Part shown: one piece after another, positions 26,167 to 35,231 of the stretch
Layout: each line of letters starts with the position of its first letter
Numbering within the stretch: position 1 is the first letter of the stretch
Translations under genes and position numbers: made by a program
Notes under the pieces: generated by a model
Seen by the model: the letters and a program-made list of their open reading frames with translations, nothing else
Database searches by the model: none
What the model was told of the DNA's origin: nothing
Origin: S012-113 sp965368405
Lineage (GTDB): Bacteria > Bacteroidota > Bacteroidia > Cytophagales > Cyclobacteriaceae
Length of the DNA stretch: 47,210 nt
Direction of reading: 5' to 3'
NCBI GenBank assembly: GCA_965368405.1
Contig: CBDUMS010000016.1
Location: 1 to 47,210, forward strand

Positions 26167-26876
26167 AGGCTCATTTTTTCTTTAAACTTCGCTGCTTGCC
26201 TACGTGATACTTCTACTTTATCGCCTCCTTTTAACTTTACCATTAGCCCTCCATTAAACCAAGGCTCGATACTCTCGACCCAGCTTAAATTAATTATATG
26301 CTTGCGGCTAGCTCTAAAAAAATCACGATCATTCAACTTTTCATCAAGAGCATTTAATGATTTATGAATCATGGGCTTGAAGTTTTCGAAAAAGACTTTA
26401 ATGTAGTTTCCGTCTGACTCGAAATAACGGATATCCTTTAATGCAACAAACCAGCACTTATCACCATCTTTAACAAAAACTTGATCGGATAAGCCCAATT
26501 TAGGTTCTGCCTCTACCTCAGATGGGGCTTTGGGTGGCTCAAGCTTATTGATGGTTTCGTTTAATCGATCTAGTTGAATTGGCTTGAGCAAATAATCAAG
26601 CGCATTTACTTCAAATGCTTTTAGGGCGTATTCATCATACGCTGTAGTAAATATTACCGTGGGTACAGCATCGAGCATTTCTAATAATTCAAATCCTGTT
26701 TTACCTGGCATCTGAATATCAAGGAATAGTAAATCTGGTTTTACCTGATTGATCATTTCATAGGCTTCATCCACATTGGCCGCTTCGCCAAGGATCTCGA
26801 TTTCCGGAAAGTCTTCAAGTAGTTTGATTAACTCTTTTCTTGCTAGTCGTTCGTCGTCGATTACTATTGCTCTCAT
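26163..26876 (-). CDS. LytTR-family response regulator
   Basis: A 237-residue protein: receiver domain (1-115) with acidic pocket D7/D8 and phosphoacceptor D53 in LLFLDIQMPG, conserved LDYLLKPI with the Lys, then a linker and a LytTR DNA-binding domain (about 130-235) with SDGNYIKVFF and RASRKHIINLSWVESIEPW. It would bind DNA as a dimer after phosphorylation by the sensor kinase encoded just upstream (two bases separate the genes). Targets are unknown; this pair type is common in Bacteroidota and commonly controls a single operon. Confidence 0.93.
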   Translation of the reverse strand: MRAIVIDDERLARKELIKLLEDFPEIEILGEAANVDEAYEMINQVKPDLLFLDIQMPGKTGFELLEMLDAVPTVIFTTAYDEYALKAFEVNALDYLLKPIQLDRLNETINKLEPPKAPSEVEAEPKLGLSDQVFVKDGDKCWFVALKDIRYFESDGNYIKVFFENFKPMIHKSLNALDEKLNDRDFFRASRKHIINLSWVESIEPWFNGGLMVKLKGGDKVEVSRRQAAKFKEKMSL

Positions 26877-26878
26877 TG

Positions 26879-27907
26879 TTATTTATTGGTTAGAGGTATC
26901 GTTACTGTGGTGAGCACCGTATGCTCATTTTCATTTACAATTTGAAGATCGGCATTTTCTCCATAAATAATAGCCAATCTTTGTCGAGAATTTCTCAGAC
27001 CCTGCCCAACACGGTTTGACTTCTTTTCTATGTATTTACCTGTATTTCTTATCTCGATTGTCAAAAAGCCTTCTTTGATCACTGTATCGATAGATAATTC
27101 TCCTCCTTCTTTTAGCTTCGAAATACCATGTTTAATACCATTTTCTACTAGTGTCTGGATCATCATAGGAGGTACATGTACGGCTTCGCTTTGTGGGTCA
27201 ATTCTAAATTCTGTCTTTAGCCTTTCTTCAAACCTGATCGATTCTAAAGCCAGATAATCGCGGGTTGTATCTAATTCTTCTTTAAATGAAGTGACCTTCT
27301 TCTTATCGAGCACCAGCGAGGTTCTCAAGATATTTGAGAGGTGATTAATTGCCTTTTTAGACTTTGAAGGCTCTTCATCAACTAAAGCTCGAATGCTATT
27401 CAGGGCATTGAAAATAAAATGCGGGTTTAATTGTGCTTTTAATTGATTAAGCATCATCTCGTTCATCGCAACTTCATAACGTAATGATTGGGTGTTCTTT
27501 TCAAAATAGTGAAAAGTAAAGTACACCGAAGACCAGAGGATAAGAATAATAATATTTGCGAGAACATTGCCAATGAAGTTTATGGAACTGAGCATATCGC
27601 TGGTGTATAAGTCCAATGCGTACGATGCCAGAATACGGACAAGGTAAACCGTTATAGCCATAAGGCTTATACTCAATATGACTTTAGGTAAAAGTTGTGT
27701 TGTAGGTAGCTGCAACCACTCATTTCTTTTACTCAAGCTTCGATAGGCATGCGTTAAAGAAAAGAAAAAAGCTGATTCAATTATAATTGGGAGTGCCTTT
27801 ACCAGGGTGAAGTTTGATGACTGAAAGCTAACACCAAGTACGTTCAGAACGGTGTAGGTAGACCAACCTACAATTTGAAAAACCCAATATAATCGTTGCT
27901 TAGTCAT
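26879..27907 (-). CDS. LytS-type sensor histidine kinase
   Basis: A 342-residue inner-membrane kinase. Four hydrophobic helices occur in residues 8-135. The His_kinase domain has the phosphorylated histidine at H163 in LKAQLNPHFIFNALNSI, followed by a HATPase domain with PPMMIQTLVENGIKHGIS (N box) and GQGLRNSRQRLAIIYG. No periplasmic ligand domain is present, so signals are probably sensed within the membrane or by a partner. It is followed after two bases by the LytTR response regulator. A 66-base gap separates it from the upstream small membrane protein. Confidence 0.92.
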   Translation of the reverse strand: MTKQRLYWVFQIVGWSTYTVLNVLGVSFQSSNFTLVKALPIIIESAFFFSLTHAYRSLSKRNEWLQLPTTQLLPKVILSISLMAITVYLVRILASYALDLYTSDMLSSINFIGNVLANIIILILWSSVYFTFHYFEKNTQSLRYEVAMNEMMLNQLKAQLNPHFIFNALNSIRALVDEEPSKSKKAINHLSNILRTSLVLDKKKVTSFKEELDTTRDYLALESIRFEERLKTEFRIDPQSEAVHVPPMMIQTLVENGIKHGISKLKEGGELSIDTVIKEGFLTIEIRNTGKYIEKKSNRVGQGLRNSRQRLAIIYGENADLQIVNENEHTVLTTVTIPLTNK

Positions 27908-27973
27908 TAGTGGTTACAAACCTTCTGTATTCGATTAATTTATGCGTCCTTACATCATTCGTAAAAGGCAGTT

Positions 27974-28228
27974 CTATTGTGCCGTATGAGCATCAGTTCT
28001 AAGTAGGGCTAAAAATAGCACAAGTGCTAAGATAATCAGTACCCAACTCACCACATTCCAGAATTTAACATTATCCTTTATTTTGCCATCTCGCAAAGCC
28101 CACTGAAGCGGGAATGCGACGCCAACAGCTACATAGAGGATGCCTTCTAGCCAGTTTTGGTAATAAAAATTAAATAATGCTAGCAGTGCTAGCGCTAATG
28201 GAATTAGATATCGCATTAAGTTGTTCAT
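27974..28228 (-). CDS. Small three-helix membrane protein of unknown function
   Basis: An 84-residue hydrophobic protein with about three predicted membrane segments (residues 5-22, 27-45 and 56-78) and a short polar loop RDGKIKDNVKFWN. Its ATG overlaps the TGA stop of uvrA by four bases (ATGA), so it is translated from the uvrA transcript. I know of no function and no motif; the coding call rests on the coupled start and the continuous hydrophobic pattern. Confidence 0.65.
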   Translation of the reverse strand: MNNLMRYLIPLALALLALFNFYYQNWLEGILYVAVGVAFPLQWALRDGKIKDNVKFWNVVSWVLIILALVLFLALLRTDAHTAQ

Positions 28229-31077
28229 GCTAGCTCCTCCTTTAAATATTGTCCGGTATAGCTTTTCCTATTTCGCGCAAGTTCCTCTGGAGACCCTGTA
28301 CCGACAATAGTTCCCCCGGCGTTTCCTCCTTCAGGCCCTAGATCAATTATAGTATCGGCGACCTTAATAACATCCAGATTATGCTCAATTATCAGAACGG
28401 TATTACCTTTATTTACTAGTTTATTAAGCACATCTAAGAGATGTTGTATGTCCTGAAAATGTAAACCTGTTGTCGGTTCATCTAAGATATAGAATGTCTT
28501 TCCTGTATCTTTCTTTGATAATTCCGTTGCTAACTTCACACGCTGGGCCTCGCCACCACTTAAGGTAGTTGCATGCTGACCCAAGGTGATATAGCCGAGA
28601 CCTACATCGTTCAACGTCTTTATTCTTCTCAGAATCTTGGGATGATGTTCGAAAAATTCCACAGCTTCTTCAACAGTCATGTCCAGAACATCGGCTATAG
28701 ATTTCCCTTTATAGCGTATTTCTCTCGTTTCACGATTATAGCGACTCCCTTTACAAGTTTCGCAATGAACATAGACGTCTGGCAGAAAGTCCATTTCAAT
28801 TAGCTTCATTCCGGCACCTTCGCAGGTTTCGCATCGGCCTCCCTTCACGTTGAAGGAGAATCGGCCTGGCTTATAGCCACGAATTTTAGCTTCAGGAAGA
28901 CCCGTAAACAAAGTACGAATATCTGAAAATACTCCGGTATAGGTGGCTGGGTTCGATCTTGGTGTTCGGCCAATTGGAGCCTGATCTATTTCGATTACCT
29001 TATCGATGTGCTCCAGACCCTTTATTGCCTTGTAGGGCATTGGCTTTTTCCGGGATCTATAAAAGTGGTTATTAAGTATTGGAAATAAAGTATTATGGAT
29101 TAGAGTTGATTTACCACTTCCAGAAACACCTGTAACACAGATCATCGTTCCGAGAGGAAAGTCAGCATTAACCATTTTTAAATTATTACCGGTAGCTCCG
29201 GTAATTGAAAGCAATTGACCATTAGCTTCGCGACGTTGTTCTGGAACCGCTATATTCAGCTTCCCTTCCAGATACTTTGCTGTTGTACTCGTCTTCTTTA
29301 GGAATACTGATGGCTTGCCTGCCGCAACGATCTCGCCACCATGGCGCCCTGCGCCTGGACCGATATCAATTATATAATCAGACTCGAGCATCATTTCTTT
29401 ATCGTGCTCAACCACCAAGACCGAATTACCCAGGTCGCGTAAATCCTTTAAAGCCTGAATAAGTTTAAGGTTGTCTCTTTGGTGCAGTCCAATGCTTGGC
29501 TCATCGAGAATATACATTACGCCAACAAGCTGAGTGCCGATCTGAGTGGCAAGTCGAATTCGTTGAGCCTCGCCGCCAGAGAGCGTACGTAGAGGGCGAT
29601 CGAGGCTTAAATAACTAAGGCCAACGTTATTTAAGAATTTCAGCCTTTTTTTAATTTCTTTAAGGATTTCGCTGGCAATACGCTGCTGTCGTTTATCAAG
29701 TCTTTCTAATACGTTTTCGAACCATTTTTCCAGTTCACCAATGCTTTGGTGGGCGAGTTCCGAAATATTCTTATTGTCTATAAAAAAGTGTAACGATTCC
29801 TGCTTAAGTCTTTTTCCCTCGCAGTTTGGGCAGGTTTTTATGATGGTATAATCTTTCAACCATTTTTGGATACTTTCTGTGCCTGACTCCTTCTGCTTTT
29901 TCATAAAGCTGATGATACCCTCGAACTTAATATTCCAGCTCGTACCAGGGTATTTCTTAGACTTAACTGCAACAGGTTCGGTGTCTCCATCGAGCAAAAT
30001 ACTAAGTACTTCTTCGGATATATCCTTTATCGGCGTTGTGATATTATAACCATTTCGCTTAAGAATAGCATCGATCTTTTTAAAAATCCAGATATCGCGA
30101 TACTCTCCAAGGGGTGCAATTCCTCCTCTGCTAATCGTTACTGATTCGTCGGGTATTACCGTTTCTCTGGTTATTTCATCTACTTCCCCCAGACCGTTAC
30201 AGACAGGACAAGCGCCGTAAGGCGAATTAAAAGAGAAGGTATTTGGTGCTGGTTCGTCATATGACAGACCTGTTTCAGGATCCATTAAATTCTTTGAGAA
30301 GTGCGAGGTATTATTATCCTCATCTAAAACCAACATTAAACCTTGGCCTTCACGAAGGGCCGTTTGAATGGATTGACCAACCCTAAAGCTATCTTTCTTA
30401 GAAACAAGCAGCCGATCTACCACTAACTCGATATCATGTGTTTTATATCGATCAAGCTGCATTTTAGGCACGAGCTCCATGAGTTCGCCATTGACCCTAA
30501 CTTTCAAATAGCCACTCTTCCTTAACTGAACAAATAATTCACGATAGTGTCCCTTTCTTCCTTTAACGACAGGGGCCAGCAGCGTTACCTTCTTCTCATT
30601 AAACTGCTTGAGAATATGATCTTGAATTTGTTCTTCGGTCTGCTTCACCATAGGGTTGCCAGAAATGTAGGATCTTGCCTCGCCTGCACGGGCATAAAGC
30701 AACCGTAAAAAATCATACACTTCAGTCACTGTACCAACCGTAGATCGTGGATTTCTTGAGGTGGTTTTCTGCTCAATGGAAATTACCGGACTAAGTCCTT
30801 GAATCTTATCTACATCAGGCCGTTCCATATCGCCGATAAATGACCTGGCGTACGCAGAAAAACTCTCCATATATCGCCTCTGTCCTTCTGCATAGATCGT
30901 ATCGAATGCAAGTGAAGATTTGCCACTACCGCTAATACCGGTAATCACCACCAATTTTTCTCTCGGAAAATTGAGATCAATGTTCTTAAGATTATGCTCA
31001 CGAGCACCAAAAATTTCAACCATTTCATGTTCAGAAACAGGGGTTGTTGGCACGAGAGCTTCAGTCTTATTTGTCAA
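28225..31077 (-). CDS. uvrA: UvrABC excinuclease subunit A
   Basis: A 950-residue ATPase that loads UvrB at damaged sites. It has two ABC units: Walker A GISGSGKS at residues 47-54 and GVSGSGKST in the second half, and the ABC signature LSGGEAQR in both. Cysteine clusters CPVC and CPNCEGKRL occur in the first half, and CETCEGAG with CETCKGSRYN in the second, as in the zinc-binding insertions. WALKER B/D-loop stretches VMYILDEPSIGLHQRDN and FYILDEPTTGLHFQD are intact. The start ATG lies 92 bases downstream of the HAD gene, with an upstream candidate -7 box. The downstream membrane gene overlaps by four bases. Confidence 0.98.
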   Translation of the reverse strand: MTNKTEALVPTTPVSEHEMVEIFGAREHNLKNIDLNFPREKLVVITGISGSGKSSLAFDTIYAEGQRRYMESFSAYARSFIGDMERPDVDKIQGLSPVISIEQKTTSRNPRSTVGTVTEVYDFLRLLYARAGEARSYISGNPMVKQTEEQIQDHILKQFNEKKVTLLAPVVKGRKGHYRELFVQLRKSGYLKVRVNGELMELVPKMQLDRYKTHDIELVVDRLLVSKKDSFRVGQSIQTALREGQGLMLVLDEDNNTSHFSKNLMDPETGLSYDEPAPNTFSFNSPYGACPVCNGLGEVDEITRETVIPDESVTISRGGIAPLGEYRDIWIFKKIDAILKRNGYNITTPIKDISEEVLSILLDGDTEPVAVKSKKYPGTSWNIKFEGIISFMKKQKESGTESIQKWLKDYTIIKTCPNCEGKRLKQESLHFFIDNKNISELAHQSIGELEKWFENVLERLDKRQQRIASEILKEIKKRLKFLNNVGLSYLSLDRPLRTLSGGEAQRIRLATQIGTQLVGVMYILDEPSIGLHQRDNLKLIQALKDLRDLGNSVLVVEHDKEMMLESDYIIDIGPGAGRHGGEIVAAGKPSVFLKKTSTTAKYLEGKLNIAVPEQRREANGQLLSITGATGNNLKMVNADFPLGTMICVTGVSGSGKSTLIHNTLFPILNNHFYRSRKKPMPYKAIKGLEHIDKVIEIDQAPIGRTPRSNPATYTGVFSDIRTLFTGLPEAKIRGYKPGRFSFNVKGGRCETCEGAGMKLIEMDFLPDVYVHCETCKGSRYNRETREIRYKGKSIADVLDMTVEEAVEFFEHHPKILRRIKTLNDVGLGYITLGQHATTLSGGEAQRVKLATELSKKDTGKTFYILDEPTTGLHFQDIQHLLDVLNKLVNKGNTVLIIEHNLDVIKVADTIIDLGPEGGNAGGTIVGTGSPEELARNRKSYTGQYLKEELA

Positions 31078-31098
31078 ATTTCGAGATTTTTAAACATG

Positions 31099-31106
31099 CA
31101 AAATTA
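31099..31106 (-). promoter_or_regulatory. Candidate -7 box for uvrA
   Basis: On the minus strand this reads TAATTTTG, an exact TAnnTTTG match, 21 bases before the uvrA ATG and inside the only sizeable gap in this stretch. No matching TTTG was found at the -33 distance, so uvrA may also be read from the upstream gene. Confidence 0.3.
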
Positions 31107-31169
31107 AGTCTTCTCAATCATATAAGGAACCACAATGCTATAACAATCTAAAGTAGATTGCTGTTCGAG

Positions 31170-31832
31170 TTAACCATTCAGGGTACTGCTTATTATCCGC
31201 AGTAACTCTTGTGAATTGTTTGCAATATTTTTTACGCCGATGGAGCTTAGGCGCTGGTTATGATCCGGCAGAATATGACTGCCGCCAGTGAAGCCAAGTA
31301 CGTGCAACTTAGCACTCATTGCTGCCGTAGCTCCTGTTATACTATCTTCCACCACAATTATTTCGTCGGGATGCAAACCCAGTGAATTAATTGCGAATAA
31401 ATACAGGTCCGGGGCCGGCTTAGGTTGTGCAACATGTTCAGAAGAATAAATTCTATTGCTGAAATGGGACGTAATACCACCTTTCGCTAATGCGTGTTGC
31501 ACCGTTTTTACAGACGAGTTGGATACTACAGATTTCGGGAATGCTACTTCTTTTAGAACAGTATTCATTCCATCAATTAATTTAACCCCTGCAGCCACTT
31601 GGTCTTCGACTCTATTTATGATAGCTAAGGCCTCTTCTTGACTATATTTCTCCCCAAAATAGGTAGTCATAATCGCTGAAAAAGTGCTGCCCGATAAGTT
31701 TTTTAAATAGTAATCGACATCGATGGAAGCGCCTAAACTGGCCATCATCTCAGTCATTTTATGAGCCGCGATATATTCTGTATCAACTAGAACTCCATCG
31801 CAATCGAATAGAACATGCTTGATTTTACCCAT
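31170..31832 (-). CDS. HAD-superfamily sugar-phosphatase-like hydrolase
   Basis: A 220-residue protein of the beta-phosphoglucomutase/phosphatase branch. Motif I is DCDGVLVDTE with nucleophile D10 and acid/base D12, followed by a helical cap, motif II VVSNSS, motif III KPAPDLYLFA and motif IV VVEDSITG. The ATG at 31832 (MGKIKHVLF) was chosen over the one at 31850 because it leaves the upstream lytic transglycosylase stop undisturbed, with one base between. The substrate cannot be read from the sequence. It is the last gene of a four-gene set before uvrA. Confidence 0.88.
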   Translation of the reverse strand: MGKIKHVLFDCDGVLVDTEYIAAHKMTEMMASLGASIDVDYYLKNLSGSTFSAIMTTYFGEKYSQEEALAIINRVEDQVAAGVKLIDGMNTVLKEVAFPKSVVSNSSVKTVQHALAKGGITSHFSNRIYSSEHVAQPKPAPDLYLFAINSLGLHPDEIIVVEDSITGATAAMSAKLHVLGFTGGSHILPDHNQRLSSIGVKNIANNSQELLRIISSTLNG

Positions 31833-31833
31833 T

Positions 31834-32751
31834 CTAAATTGGTATCGCAACCTTATATGTCTTGGCGCCTACTTTTAGAGAGGTGCTTTGTATCCAGGGG
31901 TTATGTCGTTTTAAAAGCTTAAAGTTTATACCCTGCTGTTTCGACCAATCAACCCAGTTTGGAATATCTTCATTTACCTCGATATACTTTACTGGTTCTA
32001 TTTCATACAATTGATCTAGTGGCACCTGAAATCCATAATGGTTCGGATTCTCGATAATTTCCATTGCAGCTAAAATTCGAAATACATATCGCGAGGTTTC
32101 GTCATTAAGCATTAAATCGTAATAATTATCTACTTCTTGGGCATCCATAGCCCGCAAAAGACCGGCTCTTCCGCGGTTAAAACTTGCCGCAACAAGTGTC
32201 CAGCTACCAAACTTATCGTATGCTTTTCTTAAATATTTACAAGCGGCGCGAGTCGATTTTAATGGATCGTAGCGTTCATCTACTTGCTTATTTACCTCCA
32301 GGCCAAACTCACGAGCGGCATCTTTACGAAACTGCCAAAACCCAACGGCCGCTTTCGGTGAAATATCATTTAGGAATGCCCCTTCTATAGCCGGTATATA
32401 CTTAAAGTCATCAGGTATACCTTCTTCTTTCAAGATCTTAGCAATCTGCGGCAACCATCTGTGTGCTCTTTTAAGTAAAAAAATTGTATTGGTATGCCAG
32501 TAAGCATTTATGTGCATCTCGCGGTCGAGTCTTTCACGAACATCTGGAACTGTAAGCGGCACTTGCTCCCCGGCGAACTCCATTGAGTCGGGCAATATAA
32601 TGGCAATGGCATTTACTGTATTCCCTTGCGGGAGTTCATCAAACTCAATAAAATCTTCTGCCTGATCTTCTACTTGCTCAAAATGCACATAGGTATACAA
32701 TGCCAACGCAAATATCCCCAGCCAAGGCAACCAAGTGTATAGGTTCCGCAT
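31834..32751 (-). CDS. Membrane-anchored lytic transglycosylase (SLT domain)
   Basis: A 305-residue protein with an N-terminal membrane helix or uncleaved signal (residues 8-23) and a periplasmic goose-lysozyme-like SLT domain (about 112-235). Catalytic E123 is in YIPAIEGAFLNDISP, followed by AAVGFWQFRKDAAREFGL and the AASFNRGRAGLLRAM motif. It would cleave glycan strands to anhydromuropeptides. MltD-like enzymes often carry LysM repeats; none is seen here. It follows the LOG gene with two bases between and precedes the HAD gene, so it is likely cotranscribed. Confidence 0.88.
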   Translation of the reverse strand: MRNLYTWLPWLGIFALALYTYVHFEQVEDQAEDFIEFDELPQGNTVNAIAIILPDSMEFAGEQVPLTVPDVRERLDREMHINAYWHTNTIFLLKRAHRWLPQIAKILKEEGIPDDFKYIPAIEGAFLNDISPKAAVGFWQFRKDAAREFGLEVNKQVDERYDPLKSTRAACKYLRKAYDKFGSWTLVAASFNRGRAGLLRAMDAQEVDNYYDLMLNDETSRYVFRILAAMEIIENPNHYGFQVPLDQLYEIEPVKYIEVNEDIPNWVDWSKQQGINFKLLKRHNPWIQSTSLKVGAKTYKVAIPI

Positions 32752-32753
32752 AT

Positions 32754-33485
32754 CTAGAAGTTCGGAGACAATAGATACTGCGAGTAGAACTTATCGATTG
32801 CCTCCACTGCTTCTGTTGGGGTATCCACAATCTGGATGAGATCTAAATCCTCAGGGCTAATATTTTTGCTCTTTATGAGAACATCCTTGATCCATTCGAA
32901 TAATCCATGCCAGTAGTCTTTGCCGACTAGAATAATGGGAAACGCTCCTATTTTTTTAGTTTGAATTAGGGTAATCGCTTCAAACATTTCATCAAGTGTA
33001 CCAAACCCTCCAGGCATCACAATAAAGCCCTGAGAATATTTTACAAACATTACCTTGCGAACAAAGAAATAATCGAAATTAAGTAGTTTATCAGGATCGA
33101 TATAGGGGTTATTATGTTGCTCAAACGGAAGGTCGATATTCAGTCCAACCGATTTCCCTCCTTCTGAATGTGCCCCACGATTTCCAGCTTCCATTATACC
33201 AGGGCCACCACCGGTGATTACACCATAACCGTGTCGTACTAATTTTGCCGCTATATCAAAAGCCGTTTTGTATTGAATATTGTCTTCGTGTGTTCTTGCA
33301 GAACCAAAAATCGAAACACAAGGCCCTATTCTTGCAAGTTTCTCCAATGCTCCAACAAACTCAGACATCACCTTAAAAACCAACCAGGAATTTTCAGTTT
33401 TAATCTCATTCCAATCCTTATCGTCGAAGGCCTTACGGATTAACTTATCTTCGTCATCTGACAATCCATTATTTTTCTTGGCCAT
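32754..33485 (-). CDS. LOG family protein (TIGR00730-type Rossmann fold)
   Basis: A 243-residue cytosolic protein with the two hallmark stretches GGGPGIMEAGNRGA (near residue 93) and PGGFGTLDEMFEAI (near residue 158). The family includes cytokinin riboside 5'-monophosphate phosphoribohydrolases, acting on nucleotide 5'-monophosphates; members in bacteria also have poorly known roles. The N-terminal 45 residues are charged and precede VSIFGSART, the start of the fold. It lies 26 bases after the epimerase-like gene and two bases before the lytic transglycosylase gene. Confidence 0.88.
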   Translation of the reverse strand: MAKKNNGLSDDEDKLIRKAFDDKDWNEIKTENSWLVFKVMSEFVGALEKLARIGPCVSIFGSARTHEDNIQYKTAFDIAAKLVRHGYGVITGGGPGIMEAGNRGAHSEGGKSVGLNIDLPFEQHNNPYIDPDKLLNFDYFFVRKVMFVKYSQGFIVMPGGFGTLDEMFEAITLIQTKKIGAFPIILVGKDYWHGLFEWIKDVLIKSKNISPEDLDLIQIVDTPTEAVEAIDKFYSQYLLSPNF

Positions 33486-33511
33486 GGTGTTGAATTTTGA
33501 AAAGTGAAAAA

Positions 33512-34411
33512 TTAAAGGAGAGAGGCTAGCGCTTCATCCAGTTTATTATGCTCAAATTTAAATCCTTCTTGTTGAAAAGCAATTGGAAAGACCCGGTTCC
33601 CTCCAAGAACTATACTCGACATATCGCCTAAGAGTATCTTTAATGCAAAACTAGGAACATTAGGAAAGAAAAAAGGTTTGCCAAGCACTTTGGCAAGTTG
33701 CGCAGAAAAATCTTTGTTTCGTTCAGGGTTTGGAGCAACGCCATTAAATATGCCTGTAATCGAAGATTCTAGAGCAAAAATGTACATATTAACGAGATCC
33801 GAAATATGCACCCAGCTCATCCATTGTCCACCGGTTCCCAACGGAGAACCTATACCAAACTTAAATGGTGTTATCATTTTTTTTAAAGCACCACCATCAA
33901 TTGATAATACAATACCCGTTCTAATCTTAACTGTTCTTGCAGCGTAGGGTTTGCATTCGTCAATTGTATCTTCCCATTTAGCAACCACATCGGCCAAAAA
34001 ACCATCACCTAAAGGGCCTTTTTCATCAAGCTCAACATCGCCTGTATCGCCGCCGTAATAGCCAATTGCCGATGAACTAATAAAGGATTTCAACTGGTTC
34101 TTGCGCTTGGCAAGGGCATCACGAAATAATAGTGTGCTATCAATTCTGCTATCCAGAATTTTCTTTTTTGCAGATGAAGTCCAACGCTGCGCAACATTTT
34201 CTCCCGCGAGGCTAATGATATGATCTGCCCAATTTACAGCCTCTTGGTCGATACTATTATTCGCTGGATCCCACAAGAAATACCTTGTAGTAGAGCCATC
34301 GGATATTTTAGATCTGGATAAAACACCCACACTGAAGCCCTTTGCTTTTAGTTTCTCGACTAACTCCTTGCCAATTAGCCCCGTACCACCTGAGATCAAA
34401 ACATTTGCCAT
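33512..34411 (-). CDS. TIGR01777/SDR39U1-type NAD-dependent epimerase-like protein
   Basis: A 299-residue Rossmann protein. The nucleotide-binding loop is GGTGLIG (8-14), followed by family-specific FISSSAIGYYGG with the Tyr of the SDR active-site region, and GDGFLADVVAKWE. The C-terminal segment (FALKILLGDMSSIVLGGNRV) matches the DUF1731-like end of this family. Proteins of this type have been called epimerase or cell-division inhibitor SulA-like without solid proof. It is the first gene of the minus-strand set running to uvrA. An inverted repeat lies in its upstream divergent gap. Confidence 0.88.
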   Translation of the reverse strand: MANVLISGGTGLIGKELVEKLKAKGFSVGVLSRSKISDGSTTRYFLWDPANNSIDQEAVNWADHIISLAGENVAQRWTSSAKKKILDSRIDSTLLFRDALAKRKNQLKSFISSSAIGYYGGDTGDVELDEKGPLGDGFLADVVAKWEDTIDECKPYAARTVKIRTGIVLSIDGGALKKMITPFKFGIGSPLGTGGQWMSWVHISDLVNMYIFALESSITGIFNGVAPNPERNKDFSAQLAKVLGKPFFFPNVPSFALKILLGDMSSIVLGGNRVFPIAFQQEGFKFEHNKLDEALASLL

Positions 34412-34429
34412 ATTGCATCCTTTAATTCT

Positions 34430-34469
34430 TAATGCCCGAATAATCTTTCAATCCAAATTATTGGCATTA
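34430..34469. repeat. Interrupted inverted repeat in a divergent gap
   Basis: TAATGCC (34430-34436) with AATAAT (34439-34444) pairs with ATTATT (34457-34462) and GGCATTA (34463-34469); two extra bases interrupt the left arm. It lies between the SDR39U1-type gene on the minus strand and the exported coiled-coil gene on the plus strand. It could be an operator for either, or a fortuitous AT-rich repeat. Confidence 0.35.
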
Positions 34470-34541
34470 TTATGGTATAACACGAAACAAGTAGAATGAA
34501 TTCCTTTATTTTGAACAAGAATTGTTAATCAGGATTAAGAT

Positions 34542-35231
34542 ATGAAAAATCTAATAATTATAACTGTTTTGCTGGCATTCGCTACCACTGGCCAATGCCA
34601 ACAGTATGACATTAAACCAGCAGATCAACGTGTGAACAGTAAAAAATACAGTGGGGTCTCTTCGCAGGTAGATGGTGGTTATCTTGAGGTAGAAGAGTAT
34701 TGGTTAGATTATTTAAAAGAACACGGTAAGGTACGCAGGAAGCGAAACTATTATGAGATAACAGAATTTAGCATTAAAGACCTAGGTATAGACAGTATTT
34801 CGTATGTAACACGTGTTGAGTCCGTTGATAGCCTCGGGCTCATATGGATAGCACCTTTTACAGGAGCGAATGACGAGGAGATCGCAACCCTAAATCAAGA
34901 CTTGGAACGAATTCTTAAGCTTGCCACTCGAGGCTATTATGTTAGTCAGGTTCAGAAGAAAGTTGACCAATCGGAAGATGCTGCCATTGTGGTAAGTAAA
35001 AACCACCAAAAACTAATTTATAATGGGGAAAATCTTAACGATGATCTGGAAAGCGCGGTAAAGCTAAAGGCCGAACTAGAAGCGCGTTTAGAAGAGACTA
35101 TTCTCAAGATTAAAGTCCTAAATCAGCAGATTCTTGACAACGATATTGCGATTGAAAAAGCGTACAGTGATTTAGAGATGATAAAAAAGGTAATTGAAGG
35201 GCACAAAGCCGATTTAAAAAAGATAAAGTAG
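34542..35231 (+). CDS. Exported hypothetical protein with C-terminal coiled coil
   Basis: A 229-residue protein with a clean signal peptide (cleavage near GQCQQ, residues 17-20). The middle (about 35-120) is Tyr- and charge-rich with no motif I recognise. The last 70 residues are a strongly helical, heptad-like coiled coil (SAVKLKAELEARLEETILKI and onward). It is transcribed convergently with the following gene, with no spacing between stops. No membrane anchor is seen at the C-terminus, so it is probably periplasmic. Confidence 0.65.
   Translation: MKNLIIITVLLAFATTGQCQQYDIKPADQRVNSKKYSGVSSQVDGGYLEVEEYWLDYLKEHGKVRRKRNYYEITEFSIKDLGIDSISYVTRVESVDSLGLIWIAPFTGANDEEIATLNQDLERILKLATRGYYVSQVQKKVDQSEDAAIVVSKNHQKLIYNGENLNDDLESAVKLKAELEARLEETILKIKVLNQQILDNDIAIEKAYSDLEMIKKVIEGHKADLKKIK

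Noticed and set aside
31144..31160. Hairpin CAATCTA-AAG-TAGATTG between HAD and uvrA
   Set aside because: The loop is only three bases and no T-tract follows on the minus strand, so a terminator call is not supported.
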